Source: Oceanospirillum linum
GTDB taxonomy: Bacteria; Pseudomonadota; Gammaproteobacteria; Pseudomonadales; Halomonadaceae
Direction: 5' to 3'
Assembly (NCBI RefSeq): GCF_001995095.2
Contig: NZ_MTSD02000002.1
Location: 62,001 to 126,000, forward strand
Length of the DNA stretch: 64,000 nt
Every line of letters begins with the position of its first letter. Within the stretch, counting starts at the first letter, position 1. The notes beneath the pieces were generated by a model that did no database searches, was not told the DNA's origin, and saw only the letters and a program-made list of their open reading frames with translations. The position numbers and the translations under genes were made by a program. Positions 18,501 through 28,476 of the stretch are shown piece after piece.

Positions 18501-18857
18501 TTAGCCTGTAATTTCAGCTGCAACAACCGACATTTCCACCAACAACTCAGGGCGAGCCATACGTGCCTCAACACATGCACGTGCCGGAGCAGCTCCTTCA
18601 GGAACCCAAGCATCCCAAACGTCATTCATCGCGGCGAAATCTTTCATATCACGCACATAGATAGTCACGGATAGCATGTGCTGTTTATCAGAACCAGCCT
18701 GAATCAGCAGCTTTTCAATTTTTTCCAGTGTTGTGCGGGTTTGTTCTTTGATATCGGTATTTGCATCAGCAGCAACCTGACCACACAGATAGACAGTACC
18801 GTTATGCTTAACGATACGGCTCATACGCTGACCTACTTCCAGACGTTCAATCGTCAT
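18501..18857 (-). CDS. RidA-family reactive imine/enamine deaminase
   Basis: A 118-residue protein of the RidA (YjgF/YER057c/UK114) family. [10 protein letters not shown] near residue 22 and the Arg-containing [10 protein letters not shown] near residue 90 match the family; that arginine binds the substrate carboxylate. RidA proteins hydrolyse 2-aminoacrylate and related imines released by PLP enzymes. I chose the ATG at 18857 over 18869 because GAGG sits six bases before it. The N terminus ([20 protein letters not shown]) fits the small single-domain subgroup close to the RutC/Rid4-7 type rather than canonical RidA, so the exact subgroup is uncertain. Confidence 0.85.
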   Translation of the reverse strand: MTIERLEVGQRMSRIVKHNGTVYLCGQVAADANTDIKEQTRTTLEKIEKLLIQAGSDKQHMLSVTIYVRDMKDFAAMNDVWDAWVPEGAAPARACVEARMARPELLVEMSVVAAEITG

Positions 18858-18970
18858 TGAAAACCTCATAAATACAGTTCGAAAGTGAATCTGAATATTT
18901 TAACAGAAGAGGTGGCAATAATTTATTTAAAAGTTGCTCTTCTAAAGAAATAAGCACTGCAGGATCAATC

Positions 18971-19873
18971 CTATTCAGTGCATTTACCCTCAATCATAAA
19001 TCTCAGGGTTGCTGAGCGAATAGCGTCGTAATTAAAAGATGCAATATGCCCTCCCCGGCTTTCAAGCCAGCAGACAGTCCTCTTTTTTCCGGCAGCTAAA
19101 GCTTTAAATACTGAACGACCATGGGAATAAGGGATAACCTGATCATCTTTACTATGCATTACAAGAGTTGGAACTGAGATAGATTCAGCCAAATCGACCG
19201 GATCCCACCTTCCGGGCACAAAGATGGTAAAGGGGTAGATAAGCCAGGCCATAAAGTTCTTACGGGTAACCTCCCGCGCAATCGTTCCAAAGCCTTCAAA
19301 CGGCGCATCAAGTACCAGCCCGTCAATCTCATAAAAACCTTCCGCTTTGGCAACAAAGTTAACCGCCAGACTGGCACCAATACTCTGCCCGAGGATAAAA
19401 AAGCGTTTTTCAGGGTAGTGATACTTAACCCAACGTGTTGCGGCTTCAATGTCCTGAAAAACATCCGGCAAAGAAGTCTCACCCTGTGATGCACCAAAAC
19501 CACGATAGTCCAGCGCCAGCACGTCTACACCTTCCTGAGTAAGCCAGTAGATGCTGTGACTGTGAGTGCTGATGTTTTGTGCATTGCCATGCAGATACAG
19601 GACAACGGTATTGCCTGATGAGCCTTGAGCCGGTAGCCACCAACTGTGTAAGCGCGTGCCATCGGCGGCCGTAAGAATAATATTTTTATACGGTAGCCCT
19701 ACATCTTCCGGAGTAGAGAGCCAAATACTTTGCGGGTAAAAAAAATATGCAGTGGTTCCTGAACACCCTGCCATCAGTATCATCAGAACGGTAGACAGTA
19801 AAAACCGCCTAAATAAAGGACCCCATTGGCGCCTCTTTAATACTTCCGGAAGCGTTTTATTAACGGGGACCAC
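18971..19873 (-). CDS. Alpha/beta hydrolase, predicted lipoprotein (Bem46/YfhR-like)
   Basis: A 300-residue hydrolase. The start I favour is GTG at 19873: GAGGAG lies six bases upstream, and the product then begins with a lipoprotein signal ending in the lipobox LMAGC (Cys about 36). A longer frame from 19990 would overlap the tail of the preceding interrupted gene and has no comparable ribosome site. The catalytic triad appears as Ser in GQSIGAS (about 164), Asp in HSKDDQV (about 244) and His in RGGHIASF (about 276); YLHGNAQN forms the oxyanion region. It probably acts on an ester or lipid at the periplasmic face of a membrane. It follows the DUF4105 gene with 34 bases between the latter's original stop and this start, suggesting an operon. 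Confidence 0.85.
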   Translation of the reverse strand: MVPVNKTLPEVLKRRQWGPLFRRFLLSTVLMILMAGCSGTTAYFFYPQSIWLSTPEDVGLPYKNIILTAADGTRLHSWWLPAQGSSGNTVVLYLHGNAQNISTHSHSIYWLTQEGVDVLALDYRGFGASQGETSLPDVFQDIEAATRWVKYHYPEKRFFILGQSIGASLAVNFVAKAEGFYEIDGLVLDAPFEGFGTIAREVTRKNFMAWLIYPFTIFVPGRWDPVDLAESISVPTLVMHSKDDQVIPYSHGRSVFKALAAGKKRTVCWLESRGGHIASFNYDAIRSATLRFMIEGKCTE

Positions 19874-19907
19874 TGCAGACTCCTCAGCTTGAACACCAGA
19901 CACCTGT

Positions 19908-21806
19908 CTAATAGTACCAGTTGATACCGACTGAGGCCTCAGACTGATCAATACGAATACTGTTATGCTCAGATTGAGCGCCCTTTGCACTTATTCTAAG
20001 CTGCCAATTAGGCGCAACCTTATAACCCAGATCCGCAGTCAAAGAGCGCCGTCTGGTTTGATCACCTAAGCTAAGCTCCTGAAAATTAGCTTCAATCTGC
20101 GCCTGATATTTACCTTACTGCAAAAGCCAACCGACTCTTGGGCCAATACTCAGCTGATGGTCCTTTTCAAACTGGTTATCTGTCAGCAACTGAACCTCAG
20201 CCAAAGCGTAAAAGCGGCCGATATCAGTAAGATAAGCCCGACCAAAAGCGACTTTCAGGTAGCCATAAAGGTCGCCCTACCCTCCATTAGGTCTTTCAAA
20301 TCCGGTCGTTACAGCCCAGGCAACCGGGCTCTGAAAATAGGTCTGATGACTGAGAGACAGAACATCGATCAAAATAAGCTGGTTTAATTTAATATCGCCA
20401 TCATCCTGTGCCCGCACATTGAGCAAACCCATTTGTATCTGCGAGCCAGGAACATAACCGTCGGGAAGATCCATAATATTGTGATAGGCCAGCCTAAGGC
20501 GAAGATCAATAAACTCAGCATCCCCCTGATCCCCTGATGTGTTCCCTCCCCATAAAGCAAGCCTTGAACTGAGGTGCCCTTCATCATCACGAATCGCAGG
20601 TGCCGGAGGTTCTGCATAGCCGGCATTAACCGGTCTTTTAGCTCGGGCAGATAACAGCTTAATTGTTCGTTTGCGAAGTTCAGGATTGTCTTTTTTCTTT
20701 TTAATCGCCAGATAGCGGGCGTACGCATGGGCAAGTTCCAGCGCCCTAACCTGCTCCTGCTGATTAAGACCTGCCAATAAAAGCTCGACATCGGTATCTG
20801 TATCAACAAGATCCCGGGCAACCTTAAGAACCCTGTCGCCGGTTTGCTTGCTCTTATACTCCAGCCCGGAAGCCGCAGATGCACGATAGTGAGTCTCTTG
20901 CACCAGGTTTGCTTCCTGTAAAACACGGATCGTATCCACCGGGATAGCGGTGAACGTGAAATATTGTGTTAAATCGATCCGCTCTGAACTGGCATCCAAA
21001 AGAGCCAGAAGGCGATAAGAGCAATTTTCATCAAAAAAATAGTAATCAAAGTAGGTATCTTTCGTTTCCCATACGTGCCGAACAAACTGATCCACTTCGG
21101 ACTTCGTCAGATTCAGCCGGTACTCCCAGATATCGCGGTACTCCATGTGCTGATATTCATTGGTTTTTTCATAATATGGCATGACAGATACAACACCGGG
21201 ATAGCCGCCGGTCAAACCTTTATAGCTGAAAACCAGCTCATTATCGGTAGGATCTGCATTCGCCGCAAAGTTGACGCTATAGGAGAGTAATTTACTGCGG
21301 GATTCATCCTCTCTGTCCATCCTGATCAGAGTGTGCCCGTACATCGATGAAGGAGAGTTAATATGGGAAGCCGGAAATATCAGTGTAAGCTTATGGGCAT
21401 CAATTTTATTCATCCATAGTTCAAACTCAGAACACGACTGCTCCTTGAACTCAACATCAGGCAACTGCTGCTTAACCCAGGCATATCTGGCGGGGAAACG
21501 ACACTGGGCAGACATGTTATCCGGCATATTATCTTTCAGAAATGCAGCAACATCGGCTTTTAACTCAGCCTTAAGAGTCTTCTTTCCATTTTTGGCCAGA
21601 AAAAAAGCATCCGTGTCATTTTGGCTAAGATGACGAAAGGTATAGGGATGACGGCGATAGTGCAGAAGGTGCGCCCATTGCTTTTTTTCAGCAATTGCGT
21701 CCAATGTCTTGTTATCTGGCATATCTGCAGCCTTGACCTGAAAGCTCAGTGGCAGGATGACAAATGCCAGAAGGCTAAAAAAACCTGACCGACGCATAAA
21801 AAACAA
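19908..21806 (-). pseudogene. DUF4105 (Lnb N-terminal periplasmic domain) protein, interrupted by two in-frame stops
   Basis: The frame opens at 21806 with a signal peptide (FFSLLAFVILPLSFQVKA) and contains a DUF4105 domain. The putative catalytic His and Cys are in SSMYGHTLIR (158) and DENCSYRLL (262), as in NlpC/P60-like cysteine hydrolases. Translation stops at TAG 20277-20279 after 509 residues. The same frame then continues without any shift for 53 codons to TAA 20115-20117, and for 68 more codons to a natural TAG at 19908-19910. The continuation reads like a beta-barrel C terminus (DLYGYLKVAFGRAYLTD, PRVGWLLQ, ASVGINWYY ending in aromatics). The intact gene would encode about 632 residues. 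Both stops are one C-to-T change from Gln codons. The truncated 509-residue product keeps the DUF4105 domain but loses the presumed barrel tail. Confidence 0.85.
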
Positions 21807-21844
21807 CGCTCCTTACCCAATCATAATAATATTCAGACAATAAA

Positions 21845-21866
21845 AAAGCGCGCCTAAGCGCGCTTT
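21845..21866 (-). terminator. Intrinsic terminator of the DUF3015 gene
   Basis: A nine-base perfect stem AAAGCGCGC/GCGCGCTTT with a four-base loop is followed on the minus strand by a run of T residues. It lies 26 bases past the DUF3015 stop and separates it from the DUF4105 gene. Confidence 0.88.
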
Positions 21867-21891
21867 ATATAGATCAACTGAGAACAGTCAA

Positions 21892-22371
21892 TTAGCCCAG
21901 ATACTTCTGCAGAGAAGCATCTTTTGCCATGGCCGCTTTCATTGCTTCGAAAGCAGAACCAGAAGTACCCTCAGTAGTAAAGATACTGTCAAAGTTGGAC
22001 TGTACAGCACTATTAAACGCTACAGTGTCCTGAGCCTGAATACCCATAACCTCAGCCAGAGCAGCCAGAGACTCGCCCTGACCCTTAGCAGCATCAACGG
22101 CCAATTGGTCCATATTGTTATCAATAAAAGTCAGGCCATCTGTAAGAGGGCCATTAGCATCTTCACAACCCAATGTACCGGATGTCATACCAAATGTCTG
22201 GTTACCGGAAGTACCGTTCGTAGTCGCGGCCAGTACATGCTCATGCCACTTAGAAGCATCAGGGAAAAGAACCTCAGAGCCCAAACCACAACCGGCAGGT
22301 CCGTGGTTACCGGCTGCAAATGCCATAGAGGAAGAAGTCAGAAGAATTGCGCCTGCAATAAGCTTTTTCAT
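21892..22371 (-). CDS. DUF3015 secreted protein
   Basis: A 159-residue protein with a clear Sec signal peptide (MKKLIAGAILLTSSSMAFA, cleaved before AGNHG). The mature part starts with the PAGCGLGSEV segment typical of DUF3015, continues through a Ser/Thr/Gly-rich region with NQTFGMTSGTLGCE, and ends in alpha-helical segments. Two cysteines in the mature protein could form a disulfide. The start at 22371 replaces a longer frame because the signal peptide begins there and AAGGAC lies upstream. It is followed, after a strong terminator, by the DUF4105 gene on the same strand. The family has no established function; the location is predicted to be periplasmic or outer surface. Confidence 0.85.
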   Translation of the reverse strand: MKKLIAGAILLTSSSMAFAAGNHGPAGCGLGSEVLFPDASKWHEHVLAATTNGTSGNQTFGMTSGTLGCEDANGPLTDGLTFIDNNMDQLAVDAAKGQGESLAALAEVMGIQAQDTVAFNSAVQSNFDSIFTTEGTSGSAFEAMKAAMAKDASLQKYLG

Positions 22372-22556
22372 GGACAAGTCCTTGTATCTTTGTTGTACGT
22401 TAAAATAAATTCCAGCAGCCAATATTTGACTGAGCAGGTATAAATTACTTTTTTCGGTGGATATTGTCCAGAAAATAAAGCGGTTATTGCTGCTGGAGTT
22501 TCACTCTATCTTTCTGATAACTATAGTGAAAATAGATGACTTACAGATATATATAA

Positions 22557-22586
22557 CCCGACATAAGCACAAAGTCCTATGCCGGG
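22557..22586 (-). terminator. Probable ppsA terminator
   Basis: A nine-position stem CCCGACATA/TATGCCGGG with one A-C mismatch lies about 29 bases past the ppsA stop. On the minus strand it is followed by TTATATA rather than a pure T run. Confidence 0.55.
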
Positions 22587-22614
22587 TAATATACACTCGA
22601 TTTACGGTTGCAGT

Positions 22615-24984
22615 TTAACTCTCTTTATCTGCCAGCATAAACCAGGTTTCCAGCACAGCATCCGGGTTCAGAGAAACACTGTCGATCCCCTCTTCCATCA
22701 GCCACTTGGCCAGATCCGGGTGATCCGATGGGCCCTGTCCACAGATACCAACATATTTCCCCGCTTTTCGGCAGGCGCTGATCGCCATGTGCAATAGAGC
22801 TTTCACCGCTGGGTTACGCTCATCAAACAAGTGAGCAACAATCCCTGAATCTCGATCCAGCCCCAGCGTTAACTGGGTCAGGTCGTTGGAGCCGATGGAG
22901 AAGCCATCGAAGTAGTCCAGGAACTGATCCGCCAGAATGGCATTAGCCGGTAGCTCGCACATCATGATCACACGCAGATCGTTCTCACCACGTTTCAGGC
23001 CATTTTCAGCCAACAGATCAATCACCTCACGGGCTTCACCCAGGGTGCGGACAAAAGGCACCATGATCTCAACATTGGTCAATCCCATCTCATCACGCAC
23101 TTTTTTCAGCGCCCGGCACTCAAGCTCGAAACAGCTGCGGAAGGACTCAGAGATGTAGCGGGATGCGCCACGAAAACCCAGCATCGGGTTTTCTTCGGCA
23201 GGTTCATACAGCTTACCGCCAATCAGATTGCCGTATTCATTGGACTTAAAGTCCGACAGACGCACGATAACTTTCTTAGGATAGAAAGCGGCGGCCAGTG
23301 TGGAAATCCCCTCAACCAGCTTATCAACATAAAAATCCACCGGAGAGGCATAACCTGCGATGCGCTTGGATATACTGCGCTGCAGTTCCGGGGACAGAGT
23401 ATCAAAATCCATCAGCGCTTTCGGGTGCACGCCAATCATACGGTTGATAATAAACTCAAGCCGTGCCAGACCTATGCCTTCATTCGGCAGAGAGGCAAAA
23501 CTGAACGCACGATCCGGGTTGCCGACATTCATCATGATTTTGAACGGAATATCCGGCATAGAATCAACATTGTTGGTCATCCGCTCGAAGTCCAGCTCAC
23601 CTTCATAGATAAACCCGGTATCACCTTCAGCACAGGATACCGTGACCGACTGCCCCTCTTTAAGCTGCTCAGTGGCATCCCCACAACCAACAACAGCAGG
23701 AATACCCAGCTCACGGGCGATAATCGCTGCATGACAGGTACGGCCACCACGATTCGTTACAATCGCAGATGCGCGTTTCATGACAGGCTCCCAGTCCGGG
23801 TCTGTCATATCTGTCACCAGAATATCGCCGGGCTGGACTTTGTCCATCTCATCCGGGCTCATAATAATGCGCACCGCACCGGAGCCGATCCGCTGACCGA
23901 TTGAGCGGCCTTCCACCAGAACTTCACCACGCTCTTTCAGCAGGTAACGTTCCATTACATTGGCATCGGAGCGGCTCTTAACGGTTTCCGGGCGCGCCTG
24001 AACAATATAAAGCTGACCATCATCGCCATCTTTTGCCCACTCGATATCCATCGGGCGACCGTAGTGTTCTTCAATGATGACCGCCTGACGTGCTAACGCC
24101 ATAACCTCTTCATCACTGATGCAGAATTGACGCCGCTCTTCCGGGCTGACCTCAACGGTTTCAACAGACTTGCCGGTTTCTGCCGCTTCACCGTAAACCA
24201 TTTTGAGCATTTTGCTGCCAAGATTACGGCGCAACACGGCAAAACGACCCGCTTCAAGGGTTGGTTTATGAACATAAAACTCATCGGGGTTAACGGCACC
24301 CTGAACCACTGTCTCGCCCAGACCGTATGAGGCGGTAATAAAGGCCGCATCACGGAAACCCGACTCTGTATCCAGTGTAAACATCACACCACTGGCTCCG
24401 GTTTCGCTACGTACCATTTTCTGGATACCGGCAGACAGGGCGACCAATGAGTGGTCAAAACCCTGATGCACCCGGTAAGAGATAGCACGGTCATTAAACA
24501 GGGAGGCAAAAACCTCTTTCACAGCAGTCTTAATGTGCTCAAGGCCCTGAATATTTAGAAAGGTTTCCTGCTGACCGGCAAAGGATGCATCCGGCAAATC
24601 TTCAGCTGTTGCAGAAGAGCGCACAGCAACTTTCAGATTTTCATTGCCATTTTGCAGCTTGGAGTAAGCATCTTCCAGAGACGCCTCAAGGGCTGGTGGG
24701 AAGGGTGTTTCTATAATCCAGTTACGGATCTCAGCACCGGTTTTGGTGAGCGCACTGACATCATCAACATCCAGCTTATCCAGCTCTGCATTGATACGGT
24801 CAGCCAGACCTTCATAATTCAGAAATTCACGATAGGCCTGTGCCGTTGTTGCAAAGCCGCCAGGTACAGATACACCGGCTCCGGCCAGATTGCTGATCAT
24901 CTCACCCAGAGATGCGTTTTTACCACCTACATGCTCAACATCATTCATGCCAAGCTGATCAAACCACGCGATGTATGCGTCCAA
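22615..24984 (-). CDS. ppsA: Phosphoenolpyruvate synthase
   Basis: A 789-residue enzyme (E. coli PpsA has 792) that converts pyruvate, ATP and water to PEP, AMP and phosphate for gluconeogenesis. The order is an N-terminal ATP-grasp PPDK domain ([13 protein letters not shown] at the start, [19 protein letters not shown]), the mobile domain with the phospho-accepting His in [15 protein letters not shown], and a C-terminal PEP-binding barrel ([25 protein letters not shown]). The start is most likely the TTG at 24984: AGGGGGAG sits seven bases before it, and the N terminus ([21 protein letters not shown]) then aligns with the family. The gene is divergent from its regulator ppsR. Acetyl-CoA and propionyl-CoA catabolism elsewhere in the window would need this gluconeogenic step. 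Confidence 0.95.
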   Translation of the reverse strand: MDAYIAWFDQLGMNDVEHVGGKNASLGEMISNLAGAGVSVPGGFATTAQAYREFLNYEGLADRINAELDKLDVDDVSALTKTGAEIRNWIIETPFPPALEASLEDAYSKLQNGNENLKVAVRSSATAEDLPDASFAGQQETFLNIQGLEHIKTAVKEVFASLFNDRAISYRVHQGFDHSLVALSAGIQKMVRSETGASGVMFTLDTESGFRDAAFITASYGLGETVVQGAVNPDEFYVHKPTLEAGRFAVLRRNLGSKMLKMVYGEAAETGKSVETVEVSPEERRQFCISDEEVMALARQAVIIEEHYGRPMDIEWAKDGDDGQLYIVQARPETVKSRSDANVMERYLLKERGEVLVEGRSIGQRIGSGAVRIIMSPDEMDKVQPGDILVTDMTDPDWEPVMKRASAIVTNRGGRTCHAAIIARELGIPAVVGCGDATEQLKEGQSVTVSCAEGDTGFIYEGELDFERMTNNVDSMPDIPFKIMMNVGNPDRAFSFASLPNEGIGLARLEFIINRMIGVHPKALMDFDTLSPELQRSISKRIAGYASPVDFYVDKLVEGISTLAAAFYPKKVIVRLSDFKSNEYGNLIGGKLYEPAEENPMLGFRGASRYISESFRSCFELECRALKKVRDEMGLTNVEIMVPFVRTLGEAREVIDLLAENGLKRGENDLRVIMMCELPANAILADQFLDYFDGFSIGSNDLTQLTLGLDRDSGIVAHLFDERNPAVKALLHMAISACRKAGKYVGICGQGPSDHPDLAKWLMEEGIDSVSLNPDAVLETWFMLADKES

Positions 24985-25078
24985 CTTAAATCTCCCCCTG
25001 AGCTTGCTTTTCAGATGAATTCTTCGACAATGGAACGATAGTTTTCTAATGATACCATGAAGTTGCAGGCGAATAATT

Positions 25079-25906
25079 ATGAAACGCACCGCCTTTTTTG
25101 TTTCCGATGGCACCGGGATTACCGTTGAGGCTCTGGGCAGAAGTTTACTGGCTCAGTTTGAGCATACAGAATTTACCTATGTGATTAAGCCCTTTATTGA
25201 CTCCACAGACAAAGCAGCCCGCTTAGTGGAATTTATCAATAATGTCCATAAAGAAGAGGGTATCCGCCCTGTAGTCGTCGATACCATTGTTAATGATGAT
25301 GTTCGGTCTGTACTGGAAACCGCTGAAGCCTTTACACTGGACATTTTTTCAACGTTTCTTGCACCTCTCGAACAGGAGTTGGGCTCAGCATCCTCCTACA
25401 GTGTAGGTAAATCTCACTCTATCCGCGAAGATGATAAAGTGTATAAGGATCGCATCGACTCAGTGCATTTTGCCATCGATAACGATGATGGCGGCCGCAC
25501 CCGACACTACGATAAAGCCGATATTATTCTTTTGGGCCCATCCCGCTGCGGCAAAACACCAACCTGTCTGTATATGGCGTTACAGTTTGGAATCCGAGCG
25601 GCAAACCACCCTCTCACTGATGATGATTTTGAATACGGAGAGCTACCCAAAGCGGTTCGTCACTACAAACACAAGCTGTTTGGCCTGACCATTGACCCGG
25701 TTCGTCTGGCGAATATCCGCAATGAGCGTAAGCCAGATAGCCGATATGCATCACTTCGCCAGTGTGAGATGGAAGTTGATGAAGCGGAGCTGCTCTATCA
25801 GCGTTTTGGTATCCCCTACATCAATTCCACTCACTTCTCAGTAGAAGAGATCTCCACACGTATGATGGATGAAGCCGGCATCGAACGTCGGGCGGCCCCC
25901 AAATAA
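25079..25906 (+). CDS. ppsR: PEP synthase regulatory protein (bifunctional kinase/pyrophosphorylase)
   Basis: A 275-residue DUF299 protein that, in characterised relatives, inactivates PEP synthase by ADP-dependent phosphorylation of a Thr next to the catalytic His and reactivates it by phosphate-dependent dephosphorylation. The N terminus ([20 protein letters not shown]) and the P-loop [15 protein letters not shown] at about residue 153 are both diagnostic. The target site is present in the divergent ppsA as GGRTCH. The 94-base region between the two starts should hold both promoters. Length matches the family (about 270-277). Confidence 0.95.
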   Translation: MKRTAFFVSDGTGITVEALGRSLLAQFEHTEFTYVIKPFIDSTDKAARLVEFINNVHKEEGIRPVVVDTIVNDDVRSVLETAEAFTLDIFSTFLAPLEQELGSASSYSVGKSHSIREDDKVYKDRIDSVHFAIDNDDGGRTRHYDKADIILLGPSRCGKTPTCLYMALQFGIRAANHPLTDDDFEYGELPKAVRHYKHKLFGLTIDPVRLANIRNERKPDSRYASLRQCEMEVDEAELLYQRFGIPYINSTHFSVEEISTRMMDEAGIERRAAPK

Positions 25907-25943
25907 GTGCTTCCGGCAGATGGAAAATCTCTCAATATATCGG

Positions 25944-27047
25944 TCAGGCTCGGTAAAGGGCCATTTTTGACGTGACTTTTTCCAGATAATCACGGGTTTC
26001 GCTGTAGGGGAGATTATGTATCAGGTGCTGGTACACCTGTTCTGGCTGCAGGTTATTGATACTGGCAGCAGCCTGACTCACCTTCGTTGAGCCGCCAAAA
26101 CTTCTGGCCAGGTTACCGGCTCCGGTATTGTATGCGGCTATCGTGCAATACAGACGACTGACAGGGTCCTCAATCTGCTTAAGATACCGGAAATAAAGCA
26201 GGTGCAGGTAAGCAGAGCCTGACTGAATATTGGTGGCAGGCTGATACAGCTCAGCGGCGGTCATCATGCGCTGCTTGCCTGTCAGGTACTCGGTAATATC
26301 CAGACCTGCGCTTTCAGGCACAATCTGCATCAGGCCAAACGCCGGAATATGGCTTCGGGCCATAGGATTGAAATAGCTCTCTGTATGCATTACCGCCATC
26401 ACCAGCGCTGCTGACACTCTCTGCTCGGCGGCATACTTCTCTGCAAGGGGCTGATAACGTTTGGCTTTACTGGCTGTTGCTCCCTCCGGCAACTGAATAA
26501 CCACCTTAGCAACCGGCTGCCGATCCTCAACCATACTTTTCTCAGCGGGCTGAAGAATCTCCTCAACCTGCTGACCTTCATAAAGATCACCCAGTAAAGG
26601 TTCAGAAACCAGACTATCTGCATTCCGGTTAACCTGCTCCTGATCCACCAACTGCAAAATCACATCATCCCGGTAAGCCTTCCGGCTATCCATCTGTAAT
26701 AACTGAGTTAATTCTTCTTTAATTTTTTTACCCGCCGCTGCAGGTGTCGGAGCCTGAGCTTCAAGCGTAACGGTGCCAGCCCGGTAATCAATTTCAGACC
26801 GTACACTAAGATCCTTGGAATAATGTACAAAGCGGTTCTGATGCGTCAGCTTTGCCTGCTGCCAACGCTGAAGAACCCTTTGCTGAAAAACCTGTTGAGC
26901 CGCCCTGAACCGGGCCTGATAATCATCAAAAGCTGCAGCCTGCTGTTTTTTGTATGACTCAAATGTAAGTGCGTAAACGGTGGGAACCGCCATAAAACCG
27001 CCCACCCCCACAGACAGACAACCCTGAATAAATCGACGACGTAACAT
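25944..27047 (-). CDS. MltC-like lytic murein transglycosylase (DUF3393 + SLT)
   Basis: A 367-residue protein with an N-terminal twin-arginine-like signal (LRRRFIQGCLSVGVGG, cleavage near VYA-LTF), a DUF3393-type region, and a C-terminal SLT domain. The catalytic Glu is in MHTESYFNP at about residue 218, followed by AFGLMQIVPESAG and the AAYNTGAGNLARSFGG motif. It cleaves peptidoglycan glycan strands to 1,6-anhydromuropeptides in the periplasm. Unlike E. coli MltC it has no obvious lipobox, so it may be soluble or anchored by an uncleaved signal. AGAGGGGGG lies just before the ATG. The gene is monocistronic and convergent with ppsR. Confidence 0.87.
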   Translation of the reverse strand: MLRRRFIQGCLSVGVGGFMAVPTVYALTFESYKKQQAAAFDDYQARFRAAQQVFQQRVLQRWQQAKLTHQNRFVHYSKDLSVRSEIDYRAGTVTLEAQAPTPAAAGKKIKEELTQLLQMDSRKAYRDDVILQLVDQEQVNRNADSLVSEPLLGDLYEGQQVEEILQPAEKSMVEDRQPVAKVVIQLPEGATASKAKRYQPLAEKYAAEQRVSAALVMAVMHTESYFNPMARSHIPAFGLMQIVPESAGLDITEYLTGKQRMMTAAELYQPATNIQSGSAYLHLLYFRYLKQIEDPVSRLYCTIAAYNTGAGNLARSFGGSTKVSQAAASINNLQPEQVYQHLIHNLPYSETRDYLEKVTSKMALYRA

Positions 27048-27105
27048 AATCCCCCCCTCTATCGCGCTCTAATAAAAAATTGCCCGTTGAATACCAGACA
27101 AGAAA

Positions 27106-27126
27106 AAGCCCGCAAAATGCGGGCTT
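27106..27126 (-). terminator. Intrinsic terminator of ppnP
   Basis: An eight-base stem AAGCCCGC/GCGGGCTT with a five-base loop is followed on the minus strand by a short T run. It lies 34 bases past the ppnP stop. Confidence 0.88.
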
Positions 27127-27159
27127 CAGTGTTGTTGCCTGGATATACAGCAAAACTGA

Positions 27160-27441
27160 TTAACGGTATTGGCAGAGATAGGCCGTCTGCTCTGCAACCT
27201 TAACGTCAAAACTGTTATTCGCCGCAACCTCAAAACGCTCACCAGAAGCATATGTGATCCACTCGTTGCTTCCCGGTAGCTTAACCGTCAAAGCTCCGGA
27301 AACAACCGTCATGGTCTCATGCTGTCCTGTACTAAAGGTATAATCGCCGATATCCATCACACCCACTGTCAATTGCCCCTGCAGATTCACCAGAGCGATA
27401 GACTTAACCTGATCATCAAAATACGAATTTACATCTAACAT
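27160..27441 (-). CDS. ppnP: Pyrimidine/purine nucleoside phosphorylase
   Basis: A 93-residue cupin-type protein collinear with E. coli PpnP/YaiE (94 residues). That enzyme phosphorolyses several purine and pyrimidine nucleosides to the base and ribose 1-phosphate. Visible landmarks are NSYFDDQVKSIA, GVMDIGDYTFSTGQHETMTV, KLPGSNEWITYASGERFEV, and the C-terminal AYLCQYR. The start at 27441 (MLDVNSYFDD) fits the family; the frame extends 16 codons upstream but that part is unrelated. The gene is monocistronic between ppk2 and the transglycosylase, with its own terminator. Confidence 0.92.
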   Translation of the reverse strand: MLDVNSYFDDQVKSIALVNLQGQLTVGVMDIGDYTFSTGQHETMTVVSGALTVKLPGSNEWITYASGERFEVAANNSFDVKVAEQTAYLCQYR

Positions 27442-27540
27442 AGCATCTCTCAAATAAAAGGCTGCAATCAGGCACAGGATATCAGACAACAGCGGCCCGT
27501 TGCTGCCTTGGTTGTTTTATTAAATGGTGATGCCCGGAGT

Positions 27541-28344
27541 CTAGTATTTATCCGGGACAAAATTAATAGAATCCAATGGAGGCCGTACATAGCCGGTATC
27601 AGCCTGACGCTCAGGAAGCTCAATGGGCTCTGGCGTTAAATCTTCATATTCAACCAGGCTCAACAGGTGGCTGATCACATTCAGGCGAGCCCTTTTTTTA
27701 ACTTCACCATCAACGACATACCAGGGAGCCTCGGGAATATCCGTATGAACGAACATTGCATCTTTCGCTTTTGAATATTCAACCCAGCGTGTGCGGGACT
27801 GCAGGTCCATAGGGCTAAGCTTCCAACGTTTATGGGGACGGTTAATACGATCTTTAAAGCGTCGCTCCTGTTCATCGTCGGAAACAGAAAACCAATACTT
27901 AATCAAAGTAATCCCTGAACGAACCAACATGCGCTCAAATTCAGGGCAGGAGCGCAGAAACTCCTGATACTCCTCATCAGAGCAAAAACCCATAACCCGC
28001 TCAACACCGGCACGGTTGTACCAGCTCCGGTCAAACAACACAATCTCACCGGCACTGGGTAAATGCTCAACATAGCGCTGGAAATACCACTGTGTTTTTT
28101 CACGCTCTGTTGGGGCCGGAAGTGCTGCAACCCGACAAACACGGGGGTTCAGCGCTTCAGTAATACGTTTAATACTGCCCCCCTTCCCTGCTGCGTCACG
28201 GCCTTCGAAAATAACCACCACCTTCATTCCGGTGTGCCGAACCCATTCCTGCAACTTAACCAGTTCAATCTGCAACCGTTCCAGCTCTTTCTCGTAGAAC
28301 TTTTTATCCAGTTTTTTAGTATTGCCGATCTTTTCTTCAGCCAT
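27541..28344 (-). CDS. ppk2: Polyphosphate kinase 2
   Basis: A 267-residue class I PPK2, which transfers phosphate between polyphosphate and nucleoside diphosphates. The Walker A motif appears as FEGRDAAGKGGSIKR (46-60), Walker B as VLFDRSWYNRAGVERVMG (102-119), and the lid region as RRFKDRINRPHKRWKLSPMD. These match the single-domain polyphosphate:NDP phosphotransferases. The start has an excellent AGGAGG five bases before the ATG. It may work with stored polyphosphate to regenerate NTPs; no ppk1 or ppx is nearby. Confidence 0.92.
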   Translation of the reverse strand: MAEEKIGNTKKLDKKFYEKELERLQIELVKLQEWVRHTGMKVVVIFEGRDAAGKGGSIKRITEALNPRVCRVAALPAPTEREKTQWYFQRYVEHLPSAGEIVLFDRSWYNRAGVERVMGFCSDEEYQEFLRSCPEFERMLVRSGITLIKYWFSVSDDEQERRFKDRINRPHKRWKLSPMDLQSRTRWVEYSKAKDAMFVHTDIPEAPWYVVDGEVKKRARLNVISHLLSLVEYEDLTPEPIELPERQADTGYVRPPLDSINFVPDKY

Positions 28345-28476
28345 GATTCCCTCCTGATTTGGCTAAAACGCATCTAAACTACTGCTTAGGCTCTGTCCTT
28401 ACTATCCATCACTGATTTTGAAATCTCAATACTGCTGGGCACTTTGTTGCACAGATCCATATTTTATTGATCCAGT

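Noticed and set aside
18874-19990. A possible sensor or regulator made from the N-terminal extension of the hydrolase frame
   Set aside because: The extra 39 residues overlap the tail of the interrupted DUF4105 gene in another frame and have no ribosome site; they are a by-product of a wrong start.
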